Shown here piece after piece: positions 1-6,298 of a DNA stretch of 64,000 nt (position 1 is its first letter; every line of letters starts with the position of its first letter). The notes beneath the pieces are model-generated. The model was not told where the DNA came from. It saw only the letters and a program-made list of their open reading frames with translations, and did no database searches. A program made the position numbers and the translations under genes. Source of the stretch: an uncultured Acidobacteriia bacterium (GTDB taxonomy: Bacteria; Acidobacteriota; Terriglobia; Bryobacterales; Bryobacteraceae); the NCBI GenBank assembly GCA_903851195.1, contig CAINNJ010000025.1, positions 1 through 64,000 of the forward strand, in the 5' to 3' direction.

Positions 1-357
1 GTTCCCGACTTCATCGAAAGCATCCTGCGTGCTCACGGTCCGCTCGATCTCTCGCTCTCTCCGGTCGCGGTGGCCGAACTGGCGCATGGAATCTTCCGCG
101 CCCGGACGCCGGAAGCCGCTCAGACCCGCCGCCTGTTCGTGGAGGAACTGGTCAGCCTGATCCCGGTCCATCCTGCCACCGAACAGACCGGGTGGCTTGT
201 GGGCCAGATCGAGGGACAGGAAACGGCGACGGGAAATGTGCTGCCGTTTAACGATCTGATGATCGCAGCCGCCGCGATTGAGCAAGGCGATGCCGTGCTG
301 ACCAGCAATTTGCGGCACTTTCAGAGAATCCCTAACCTGACCGTTATTCCGTTCTGA
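1..357 (+). CDS. PIN-domain (VapC-like) ribonuclease toxin, 5' end missing
   Basis: The reading frame is open from the first base of the window, so the true start lies upstream and the N-terminal DTN/DxxxL acidic motif is not visible. The visible 118 residues show the later part of a PIN domain: SPVAVAELAHG matches the conserved mid-domain Glu region, and LPFNDLMIAAAA followed by VLTSNLRHFQRIP matches the C-terminal acidic ND and TxNxxHF motifs of VapC toxins. VapC proteins cleave tRNA or rRNA and are neutralised by a partner antitoxin, which should sit just upstream, outside the window. A second PIN-like gene follows 250 bases downstream. The family call is firm; the target is unknown. Confidence 0.82.
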   Translation, partial: VPDFIESILRAHGPLDLSLSPVAVAELAHGIFRARTPEAAQTRRLFVEELVSLIPVHPATEQTGWLVGQIEGQETATGNVLPFNDLMIAAAAIEQGDAVLTSNLRHFQRIPNLTVIPF

Positions 358-386
358 GTGAGAGCGGTAAAATCGGGAGAGGCGTC

Positions 387-608
387 ATGGACTGGGCTGG
401 TTGCGATCTCGTGGAGGTTGATCCCGATAAGGTGGCGGGGCAGCCCGTTGTCAGGGGCACGCGTGTGCCGGCGGATGTCGTGCTCATCGACGAAGAGTAC
501 GGCCGGACGCCGGAGCAGACTCACGCGAGTTTTCCGACGCTTAACATGCAGACCATCCGCGCTCTGCTGACCTTTGCGCACTCTCACGAACCGCAACTGC
601 ACGCGTGA
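387..608 (+). CDS. DUF433 family protein (putative antitoxin)
   Basis: A 73-residue protein. The core VEVDPDKVAGQPVVRGTRVPADVVL is the DUF433 signature, in which GxPxIxGTRIxV is normally followed by a helical half ending in T.EQ...FP.L. DUF433 proteins are small helix-turn-helix-like partners of DUF5615 PIN-like nucleases and are generally treated as antitoxins. The stop codon overlaps the GTG start of the next gene (GTGA arrangement), so the two are translationally coupled. A GGGAGAGG-type ribosome site lies before the ATG. The family assignment is strong; the antitoxin role is inferred from the pairing. Confidence 0.85.
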   Translation: MDWAGCDLVEVDPDKVAGQPVVRGTRVPADVVLIDEEYGRTPEQTHASFPTLNMQTIRALLTFAHSHEPQLHA

Positions 609-943
609 AGGTTCTGCTGGACGAGAACATTCCGCACGATCTGCGGCCGTACCTTTCGCATCACGACACGTACACGGTTGGCTGGCTCGGCTGGGCTGGT
701 TTGAAGAACGGCCGGCTGCTGGAGGCGGCGGAAAGCGGCGGATTCGAGGTTCTGGTTACCGGCGACCTTTCGATGCCGTATCAGCAGAACCTCACGGGCA
801 GAAGTATCTCGATTGTTTCGCTCTCAGCGATTGGCTGGCCGATTATTGAGCCTTATGTTCCGGGAATCGTCAGCGCCGTTGACGCGGCGAGGGCAGGCGG
901 TTTCGTGCGGGTTGACTGCGGGTCTTTCAGGCGAAAAAAGTAA
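605..943 (+). CDS. DUF5615 family PIN-like protein (putative toxin nuclease)
   Basis: A 112-residue protein beginning with MKVLLDENIPHDLRPYL, the LLDEN(I/L)P motif that supplies the first acidic residue of DUF5615 PIN-like proteins. VLVTGDLSMPYQQNL follows, the counterpart of the TxDxxF acidic motif; here it reads TGDLSMP instead of the more usual TxDxDF. It starts at GTG 605, inside the stop codon of the DUF433 gene, which supports a coupled toxin-antitoxin-like pair. The C-terminus is Arg/Lys-rich. Nuclease activity is a family expectation and is not shown by the sequence. Confidence 0.83.
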   Translation: MKVLLDENIPHDLRPYLSHHDTYTVGWLGWAGLKNGRLLEAAESGGFEVLVTGDLSMPYQQNLTGRSISIVSLSAIGWPIIEPYVPGIVSAVDAARAGGFVRVDCGSFRRKK

Positions 944-1009
944 CTTTTGAAGGTGATCTCTGGTCCGGTGGTTCGAACCGGGCGCGGGTAGCTTTGGAGC
1001 ATCGCACCC

Positions 1010-1600
1010 TGATGAACCCGATTCGAGGATCAGGGAGAGGAAATCGATTCTACCGAGATCGTCGCCGGCGACGATGGAGTCGGCGTCGCTCCATGCGCAG
1101 CTCCTGGTCGCCGCATCGCAAGTGGAAGTTGCGATTAGTTCGCCCGAATCGAGGTGCCAGACCTTCAGAGTTTTGTCATCGGACGCGGAGACGACGCGCA
1201 TCCCGTCCCCGCTCATCGCCAGCCCGAAGATCGAGGATGAGTGGCCGGTGAGGGTGCGGAGTTCGGCTCCGCCCGGCGCGGTGAGCTCAAGAGTTCGAAG
1301 GCGCAGCCAGGGCCGCGGCGCAGCTTCGGTAAGGGTCTCCGGAAAATCCCGGATGGAGCAATCCCTGCATGGGGCAGCAAGAGACCGACTACCTGATTTG
1401 CAAACTGGCCCGGATCGTGAGAGATCACATGGGCCGAAAAGCGGAGTGCACAGTGAATCAGCGGCAGCGCGCTCTTCAGTGGTGATTCGGCCCGCACATA
1501 GTCTCGTTGCAAATCGTGCAGTTCGATCGCTCCGGCCGATGGCGGCCTTTCCGCAGTCCCTGAGAATTCATCGTTGACACCAGCTTTCGCAAGCGGTACA
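1010..1600 (-). pseudogene. Relic of a NACHT/APAF-like WD40-repeat protein
   Basis: On the minus strand, residues such as ELHDLQRDYVRA and ALRFSAHVISHDPGQFANQVVGLLLPH match the helical linker that precedes the WD40 propeller of bacterial NB-ARC/NACHT proteins. Around 1360-1375 the frame changes; the second frame continues with PRPWLRLRTLEL, then a WD repeat (RTLTGHSSSIFGLAMSGDG, VVSASDDKTLKVWHL) and at once the typical terminal blade (CAWSDADSIVAGDDLGRIDFL). The middle repeats are missing. The 5' end runs into the promoter of the BlaI gene, and the N-terminal ATPase part is absent. One frameshift plus loss of both the front and the inner repeats make this a decayed fragment, not a gene. Confidence 0.72.
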
Positions 1601-1609
1601 AGTTGTAAC
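1574..1609 (+). promoter_or_regulatory. Promoter and BlaI-type operator of the blaI-like gene
   Basis: TTGACA at 1574-1579 is a perfect -35; 17 bases later TACAAG (1597-1602) is a 4/6 match to a -10 hexamer. The -10 lies in the inverted repeat TACA-AGT-TGTA (1597-1607). BlaI/MecI repressors are known to bind TACA/TGTA dyads, so self-repression by blocking the -10 is likely. The GTG at 1610 begins 8 bases after the -10, leaving no room for a leader. Confidence 0.5.
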
Positions 1610-2020
1610 GTGACAGATCGTAATTATTCCGGCGGGAAGGTCCGAGCTCCGCTCACGGAACTTGAAAACGAAGTGATGGCAGCCGTATGGGAGGCCGGTG
1701 CGTTGTCGGTCGAGGCCGTTCACAAGGCGATCTCCACGAAGCGTGAGCTCAAGGAGGTGACCGTGCGGACCATGCTGCGGCGCCTCGAACAGAAGGGCTA
1801 TCTGCGGCATGAGGCCGAAGGCCGCGCGTATATTTACCGCGCCGTGGAGCCGGCGCGCAGCATGGCGGCGCGGGCGGTGCGGCAGATTATCGACCGGCTC
1901 TGCAAAGGTTCGGTCGAGGAACTGGTTTCGGGACTGGTCGACGCCAGGGTATTGAGCAACGGCGAACTCGACCGGCTGGCCAAAGCGGTTCGCAAGAGTC
2001 GCGAAGGAGGCGGAAAATGA
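1610..2020 (+). CDS. BlaI/MecI/CopY family transcriptional repressor
   Basis: A winged-helix repressor of about 136 residues. PLTELENEVMAAVWEAG is the N-terminal signature of the family; EVTVRTMLRRLEQKGYL is the recognition helix and RAYIYRA the wing. The C-terminal half supplies the dimerisation helices, in which M56 peptidases normally trigger cleavage. The start is taken at GTG 1610, because the upstream TTG at 1574 is the -35 hexamer of its own promoter. The next gene, the M56 peptidase, overlaps its stop by ATGA, giving the classical BlaI-BlaR1-like sensor pair. The controlled genes cannot be read from sequence; the operator next to the start implies autoregulation. Confidence 0.88.
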   Translation: MTDRNYSGGKVRAPLTELENEVMAAVWEAGALSVEAVHKAISTKRELKEVTVRTMLRRLEQKGYLRHEAEGRAYIYRAVEPARSMAARAVRQIIDRLCKGSVEELVSGLVDARVLSNGELDRLAKAVRKSREGGGK

Positions 2021-4335
2021 CTGCTTACCTGCTGGAAGCCTCGTTCCGCGCCGTCCTGATGGCTGCCGGAACCGGGGCTGTGTTGGGGCTGCTCCGCATT
2101 CGGAGTGCGGCGGCGAGACACGCGGCGTGGACCGCGGTACTTGCCGCGATGCTGCTCCTGCCCGCATGGACAGCGTGGGGGCCACGGGTGGCCCTGCCGA
2201 TTCTTCCTGCAGCAGGGCGCGGTGAGCTTGAGCCTATCCTGCCGGAAGGGGATCTGCCGGAAGGGGATCTGCCGGAAGGGGATGGTCTCCAAATTCCACA
2301 CCGCCCCGCGGTGTCCGCTGGTCCCGTAGAACGGGTTAATACCAGCCCGCCCACGCCGGAACCTGCGGCCGGATGGCCCTGGGCGGGGATCGTCCTCGGG
2401 TGCTATTTCGCCGGCGTTAGCGTAATGCTGACGCGGTTGATCGCGGGAACGGTACGTGCGCGTTCTCTGGTGCGCCGCGCCACGGCCGAACGCGGCATAT
2501 TCACGAGCACTGACTGCGCCGCTCCGTTGACCGTGGGATGGCTCCGCCCGGTGATCGTGCTTCCCCCGAATTGGCATAGCTGGCCGGCCGGCGAACTTGC
2601 CGCCGTGCTGATTCATGAACGAGAGCACGTCCGGCGGCGCGATCCCCTGATCCAGTGGATCGCGCTGCTGGACCGGGCCGTATTCTGGTTTCACCCGCTC
2701 GCCTGGTGGCTGGAGCGCAAGCTTGCAGAGCTGGCGGAGGATGCGTGCGATGCAGCCGTGCTGCGTCGCGGCCACGACCCGCGCCTGTATGCCGAGTATC
2801 TGCTGGATCTTGCCCGCGCCGTTCAACACGCCGGCACGCGTCTGCGGCCATGGGGAGCGGCGTTTCACGGTGGCGGCCTCGCTTCGCGGATTCGACGGAT
2901 TCTGGACGGCGGGCCTGTGCAGCCTTTGTCGCGCCGCCGGGCGACAGCTGCCATCGCGCTTTGCGGAATGTCGCTGGCCAGTTTCGCCGCGTGCAACCTT
3001 CAAAACGCCCGGAAACCGGCGCGGGGGCAACTCAGCATGAACGAAATGGGAAAGCGGGATGCCGCGGAACGGGAAAAGAAGGCGGCTGAGGGCCAGGCTC
3101 TCCTCGACGAGGCCAGGAGACTTACTCCCGCGCAGGCCACAAGCAAGGTGGCGAGCCTGCAGGCCAACCCGCGGGACGAGCGCACTTATTACGAACTGAT
3201 GCGCTACTACGAATTCCATTCCGATGTGAAGGGGAAGTCCGCGCTGATTTTGTGGTACATCGAGCACGAGCCGGGGGGCAACGTGCGGCCCTGGAATATC
3301 AATCCCGGCTGGGACCGCGCTGCGTATGAGCACGGCAAACGACTCTGGGTCGCGAATACCAGGAGACCTGGCGCGGGCCCCGAAATCTATGAGCGGGCGG
3401 CGGCGTTTCTCCAGGGCGCCGACAAGCCGCTGGCGGAAGATGTTCTTCTCGCGGGCCGCAAGGTGTATCCGGCAGACGCACGGTGGGGCAGGCTTCTGGG
3501 AGAGCACTACGCCATGGCTCTGCTTGGTTCCGCGGAGCCGCGAACCGAATACAACGTCGTCCGCAGTTTCAGCGTGTCCGAAGCACAGGGACCCTATGCC
3601 CGGAGTGTTCGGGCGAAGCTTGACCAATCCACCGACAGCCGCTTATTGGCGCAGACAGCCCAGGGGCTGATGGCATGGGGGAGCAATCAGGACGGGCGCC
3701 TCAGCGCCGACACCCTGGCGCTTGCGGAATCCCTGACTTCGCGGGCTGCAGTTCTCGATCCTTCGAGCGAAGCGGCCGATTCCATGAAGTTCCGGGTACT
3801 TCAGACAAAGGAAATGGAGAGGCTGATGGACCTGCGGAAGCTCCCGGCCGGAGAGCAAAAGCGCCTCGGAGACGCCGATCGTCTGCTGCTGATCCGGTTT
3901 GAAATGGATCAGGCCTGGAGTCCTTCGGGCAGAAATCCAAACCTCGATCTCGCGGCGGCGAAGGCTCGCGAACTACTGGAACTGGCCCGACGGGCACCTG
4001 GTTCGGCGCACAGCGGCTATGCGGTGTTTGAAGCGAACCTGATGCTTGGCAAGGTCGCCCTGCGGGAAGGACATCGGCGCGAGGGTGCGCGCTGCCTGCT
4101 CGCCGCGGCGGATGCCCCGGCGTCGGAAGAACTCCGCCACGACCCGGTACTGATGAACCTGCCGCGCACGCTGATTGACTGGGGCGAGCGCGATTCGGCG
4201 GCACAGTTCCTGGAACGAATCGCATCGAAAACCCTCCGAGCGAAAGAACTTCAAGAGTGGGCGGCGCGGATTCGAAGGGGCGAGAATCCGGACATGAGGC
4301 CTGTCATGACAGGCTGCGGCCAGGAGCCGTGCTAG
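2017..4335 (+). CDS. M56 family membrane metallopeptidase (BlaR1-like) with long C-terminal extension
   Basis: A 772-residue protein. Hydrophobic segments near residues 10-25, 38-52 and 122-140 precede the zinc motif HEREH (200-204), with the downstream acidic motif AELAEDACD (about 237-245), as in BlaR1/MecR1. A further membrane helix lies at about 308-325. Instead of a penicillin-binding sensor domain, the last ~440 residues are an Ala/Leu/Arg-rich helical region resembling TPR-type repeats. A tandem LPEGD triplet (75-89) sits in the first external loop. The gene overlaps blaI by 4 bases. The likely role is a signal-activated protease that inactivates the adjacent repressor; the ligand is unknown and probably not a beta-lactam. 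Confidence 0.8.
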   Translation: MTAYLLEASFRAVLMAAGTGAVLGLLRIRSAAARHAAWTAVLAAMLLLPAWTAWGPRVALPILPAAGRGELEPILPEGDLPEGDLPEGDGLQIPHRPAVSAGPVERVNTSPPTPEPAAGWPWAGIVLGCYFAGVSVMLTRLIAGTVRARSLVRRATAERGIFTSTDCAAPLTVGWLRPVIVLPPNWHSWPAGELAAVLIHEREHVRRRDPLIQWIALLDRAVFWFHPLAWWLERKLAELAEDACDAAVLRRGHDPRLYAEYLLDLARAVQHAGTRLRPWGAAFHGGGLASRIRRILDGGPVQPLSRRRATAAIALCGMSLASFAACNLQNARKPARGQLSMNEMGKRDAAEREKKAAEGQALLDEARRLTPAQATSKVASLQANPRDERTYYELMRYYEFHSDVKGKSALILWYIEHEPGGNVRPWNINPGWDRAAYEHGKRLWVANTRRPGAGPEIYERAAAFLQGADKPLAEDVLLAGRKVYPADARWGRLLGEHYAMALLGSAEPRTEYNVVRSFSVSEAQGPYARSVRAKLDQSTDSRLLAQTAQGLMAWGSNQDGRLSADTLALAESLTSRAAVLDPSSEAADSMKFRVLQTKEMERLMDLRKLPAGEQKRLGDADRLLLIRFEMDQAWSPSGRNPNLDLAAAKARELLELARRAPGSAHSGYAVFEANLMLGKVALREGHRREGARCLLAAADAPASEELRHDPVLMNLPRTLIDWGERDSAAQFLERIASKTLRAKELQEWAARIRRGENPDMRPVMTGCGQEPC
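2239..2283 (+). repeat. Three perfect 15-bp tandem repeats inside the M56 gene
   Basis: The unit ctgccggaaggggat occurs three times without mismatch (2239-2253, 2254-2268, 2269-2283), in frame, and encodes LPEGD three times in an extracytoplasmic loop. Perfect identity implies recent expansion. Confidence 0.95.
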
Positions 4336-4433
4336 CGGAAGTTTGCCACGGTTCGCCTATCCCGGGTGCAGCGCGCAACGCTCGCCGGTCGCGCGGCACA
4401 TCATCCAAAATCCGGGGACGCTGACGTGACTGC

Positions 4434-4679
4434 CTACTGTTCGCGAGCTTCGTTTTCGCGGCGGGCTTCTTTCACGAGGGCCGGAATGTTTTCCTCGCGG
4501 ATGCCCTTTTCCCGCGCCCGCCTGCCCAGCGTTTCGGACAGCCGGTCGAGCCCGTAATTTGCGGCGTACCGGCGGACGGCGTCCTCCAGAACTTCCGCCG
4601 GCTCGCGGTGCTGGTGAAGCGCTAATTCCTCGATCTGTTTCCGGAGTTCGTCGGAGAGCAAGGTTGTCGTTTGCTGCAT
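4434..4679 (-). CDS. Ribbon-helix-helix (CopG-like) antitoxin-type protein, apparently orphan
   Basis: An 81-residue protein starting MQQTTTLLSDELRKQIEELA. A short beta strand and two helices (REPAEVLEDAVRRYAANYG) fit a ribbon-helix-helix DNA-binding domain, followed by a charged helical tail (IREENIPALVKEARRENEAREQ) of the sort that caps a toxin. No toxin gene follows: downstream lies only about 100 bases before the 3' end of the convergent M56 gene. It is transcribed divergently from the next antitoxin, sharing 66 bases of intergenic DNA. It is probably an antitoxin left after toxin loss, or an independent regulator. Confidence 0.65.
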   Translation of the reverse strand: MQQTTTLLSDELRKQIEELALHQHREPAEVLEDAVRRYAANYGLDRLSETLGRRAREKGIREENIPALVKEARRENEAREQ

Positions 4680-4712
4680 GGCCTTGTCTGCAATTGTCGC
4701 CCAAACGGCAGA

Positions 4713-4739
4713 TTGAAATGCCCGTCTCGCCGTTATACT
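4713..4739 (+). promoter_or_regulatory. Promoter of the mazE-like antitoxin gene
   Basis: TATACT at 4734-4739 is a 5/6 match to a -10 hexamer and ends 7 bases before the ATG at 4746. TTGAAA at 4713-4718 is a possible -35 with a short 15-base spacer. Transcription would begin at or next to the start codon, giving a leaderless message. Confidence 0.45.
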
Positions 4740-4745
4740 TTTGGC

Positions 4746-4985
4746 ATGAAGACGGCGGTTTCAATCCCCGAAGACGTTTTTGCCGGTGCGGAAAGACTGG
4801 GACGCCGGACGAAGCGTTCGCGAAGCGACATTTATGCCGCCGCTCTACGGGAATACATCGCGCGCCACTCCGGCGATGCGGTTACCGAAGCGATGAACTC
4901 TGTTCTGGATGAGGTGGGAGCAACCGGCGCCGACCCTTTTGTTTCGCTTGCGGCACGGAACAGGCTGGAAAGTGTTGGTTGGTAA
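4746..4985 (+). CDS. Ribbon-helix-helix antitoxin (partner of the broken MazF)
   Basis: A 79-residue protein. MKTAVSIPEDVFAGAERL followed by SRSDIYAAALREYIARH is a clear RHH/CopG DNA-binding domain, of the type paired with MazF/PemK toxins. The tail (AVTEAMNSVLDEV, ADPFVSLAARNRLESVGW) is the expected toxin-binding segment. The mazF-like gene begins in another frame over its last codons (TTG at 4979), as in intact pairs. The upstream -10 element is 7 bases before the ATG, so no Shine-Dalgarno site exists. With the toxin destroyed, the gene may persist as a free regulator or as an antitoxin against toxins elsewhere. Confidence 0.8.
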   Translation: MKTAVSIPEDVFAGAERLGRRTKRSRSDIYAAALREYIARHSGDAVTEAMNSVLDEVGATGADPFVSLAARNRLESVGW

Positions 4986-5415
4986 TCTCGCAGGGCGAGA
5001 TCTGGTGGGCAAATTTCTTTTAGTGACCGCTCGGGTTGCAGCCACCGGACACGGCTGAACGGGGTGTTCCACTGAATGACGGCGCCGCGCCCGGCGGCTC
5101 CCGAGCTTCCGTCACCGATCGGTTCCGGTCCCGGTTTTCGCCGCCCAGTAGTTGTCGTTCAGGGCGATGCACTCAATCAGAGCCGGATCGGGACTGTCAT
5201 CTGTGTGCCGCTCACCAGCAATTTAAAGTGGGGTGACGCTCCAGATAATGTAATCCTGGCGTCGAAAACGACAGGGCTGGCCAAAGACTCCGTGGCCAAT
5301 GTCTCTCAGATTGTTACTGTGGACCGGGAACTTCTAACGGAATGTGCGGGTAAGGTCTCAGGGGCGCAGGTTCAAATTGATCCTTGCCGGGCTTGACGTT
5401 GTGCTCGGCAGGTAA
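4979..5415 (+). pseudogene. mazF-like (PemK/MazF) endoribonuclease toxin, interrupted by an inserted repeat and frameshifted
   Basis: The first piece reads VISQGEIWWAN from a TTG at 4979 and stops shortly after. The frame resumes past 5105 with LPSPIGSGPGFRRPVVVVQGDALN, ICVPLTSNL and VANVSQIVTVDR, all conserved MazF/PemK segments. About 91 bases of foreign sequence (around 5015-5105) separate the two pieces and include a stop codon; this insert contains the 82-bp element also found near 30.6 kb. Near 5374 an extra A shifts the last codons: read in the other frame they give LILAGLDVVLGR and a stop at 5413-5415, a normal MazF C-terminus. Two independent lesions mean the toxin is dead. Confidence 0.88.
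5026..5107 (+). repeat. 82-bp dispersed element, copy 1 (inside mazF)
   Basis: The element begins accgctcggg and ends cccgagct, with 7-bp terminal inverted repeats GCTCGGG/CCCGAGC. An internal CAGCC...GGCTG hairpin lies close to the left end. It matches 30581-30662 at 73 of 82 positions without gaps. Here it interrupts the MazF frame. It encodes no enzyme, so it would be a non-autonomous element. Confidence 0.88.
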
Positions 5416-5491
5416 ACTCAGCTGGATGCCTGCCCACGGGATTCGGGCAGCGCGGTTTTCACGCTCTGTGGCACAATCGCAGGTATCCGCC

Positions 5492-6298
5492 ATGGTCGCG
5501 ATCCTCTTGCTTTTGCTGGTTTTGCCCTTCGCGGCCGCCGCCAAAACGTGGCCGGTGGACGGCATTGTGGTCGCGGTGGACCCGCTGGCGCGGACCATGA
5601 TCGTTTCGCACCGGCCGATTTCCAATAAGGGCGAGAATTACATGGCGGCGATGTCGATGCCGTTCCGCACGCTGGAATCGGCGGAACTTACGGGGCTTTA
5701 TCCCGGTGTCCGCATCGAGTTTGAACTGGTGGTGGAGAAAGACCGGTCTTATGCGCGCAATGTCCACAAATCCGGCGGGCCGGATGTGGCGATTCCGGCG
5801 CCGAAGGAACAGTTGAAAATCGGCGATACGGTGCCGGATTTCGCGCTGACCGATCAAGGCGGCCGCATGGTGCGGCTGGCCGACCTGCGCGGCAAGATCG
5901 TTGCCGTCAATTTTTTGTATACGCGGTGTCCGCTGCCGGACGTGTGCCCGCGCCTTGCCGCGAACTTCGCGCTGCTGCAGAAACGCCTGCGGGGGAAAGA
6001 TCTGGTGCTGCTTTCGGTGACGGTGGATCCGGACTACGACACTCCGGCGGTGCTCGCCGAATACGCCAGACGCTGGGGCGCGGAGGAGAGTATCTGGAAG
6101 TTCCTCACCGGGGATGTCGCGAAATTGGCGGCGGCGCTGGGGGAGGTGTACTGGTTCGACGAAGGGTCGATCGGGCACAACTCGACCACGTCCGTGATCG
6201 ATCGCAACGGCAGGCTGGCCGCGGTGGTGGACGGATCTTCCTGGCGCGCGGACCAGCTTGAGAAACTGATTACATACCATCTGGAGCAAGCGCCATGA
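5492..6298 (+). CDS. SCO1/SenC-family copper/redox protein with N-terminal CusF-like domain
   Basis: The start at ATG 5492 gives a hydrophobic leader (MVAILLLLLVLPFAAAA); ATG 5426 is an alternative with a longer, more basic N-terminus. A small beta-barrel-like domain follows (GIVVAVDPLARTMIVSHRPI, YMAAMSMPF) resembling copper-binding CusF-type domains. The thioredoxin-fold SCO domain comes next: VPDFALTDQGG, NFLYTRCPLPDVCPRL with the Cys pair spaced CPLPDVC rather than CxxxC, and GHNSTTSVID with the conserved His. SCO proteins deliver copper to, or reduce, the CuA site of haem-copper oxidases. It overlaps the following TPR gene by ATGA. The cytochrome oxidase itself is not in the window. Confidence 0.83.
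   Translation: MVAILLLLLVLPFAAAAKTWPVDGIVVAVDPLARTMIVSHRPISNKGENYMAAMSMPFRTLESAELTGLYPGVRIEFELVVEKDRSYARNVHKSGGPDVAIPAPKEQLKIGDTVPDFALTDQGGRMVRLADLRGKIVAVNFLYTRCPLPDVCPRLAANFALLQKRLRGKDLVLLSVTVDPDYDTPAVLAEYARRWGAEESIWKFLTGDVAKLAAALGEVYWFDEGSIGHNSTTSVIDRNGRLAAVVDGSSWRADQLEKLITYHLEQAP

Noticed and set aside
2017-4335. Beta-lactam sensor BlaR1 conferring resistance
   Set aside because: No penicillin-binding SxxK/SxN/KTG domain is present in the C-terminal part and no beta-lactamase gene is nearby.
4336-4433. Remnant toxin gene after the orphan RHH antitoxin
   Set aside because: Neither frame in these ~100 bases shows PIN, RelE or MazF motifs, so a relic cannot be supported.
5492-6298. Thiol peroxidase or TlpA-type thioredoxin
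   Set aside because: The CPLPDVC pair together with the later GHNSTTS His region fits SCO proteins better than TlpA or peroxiredoxin.
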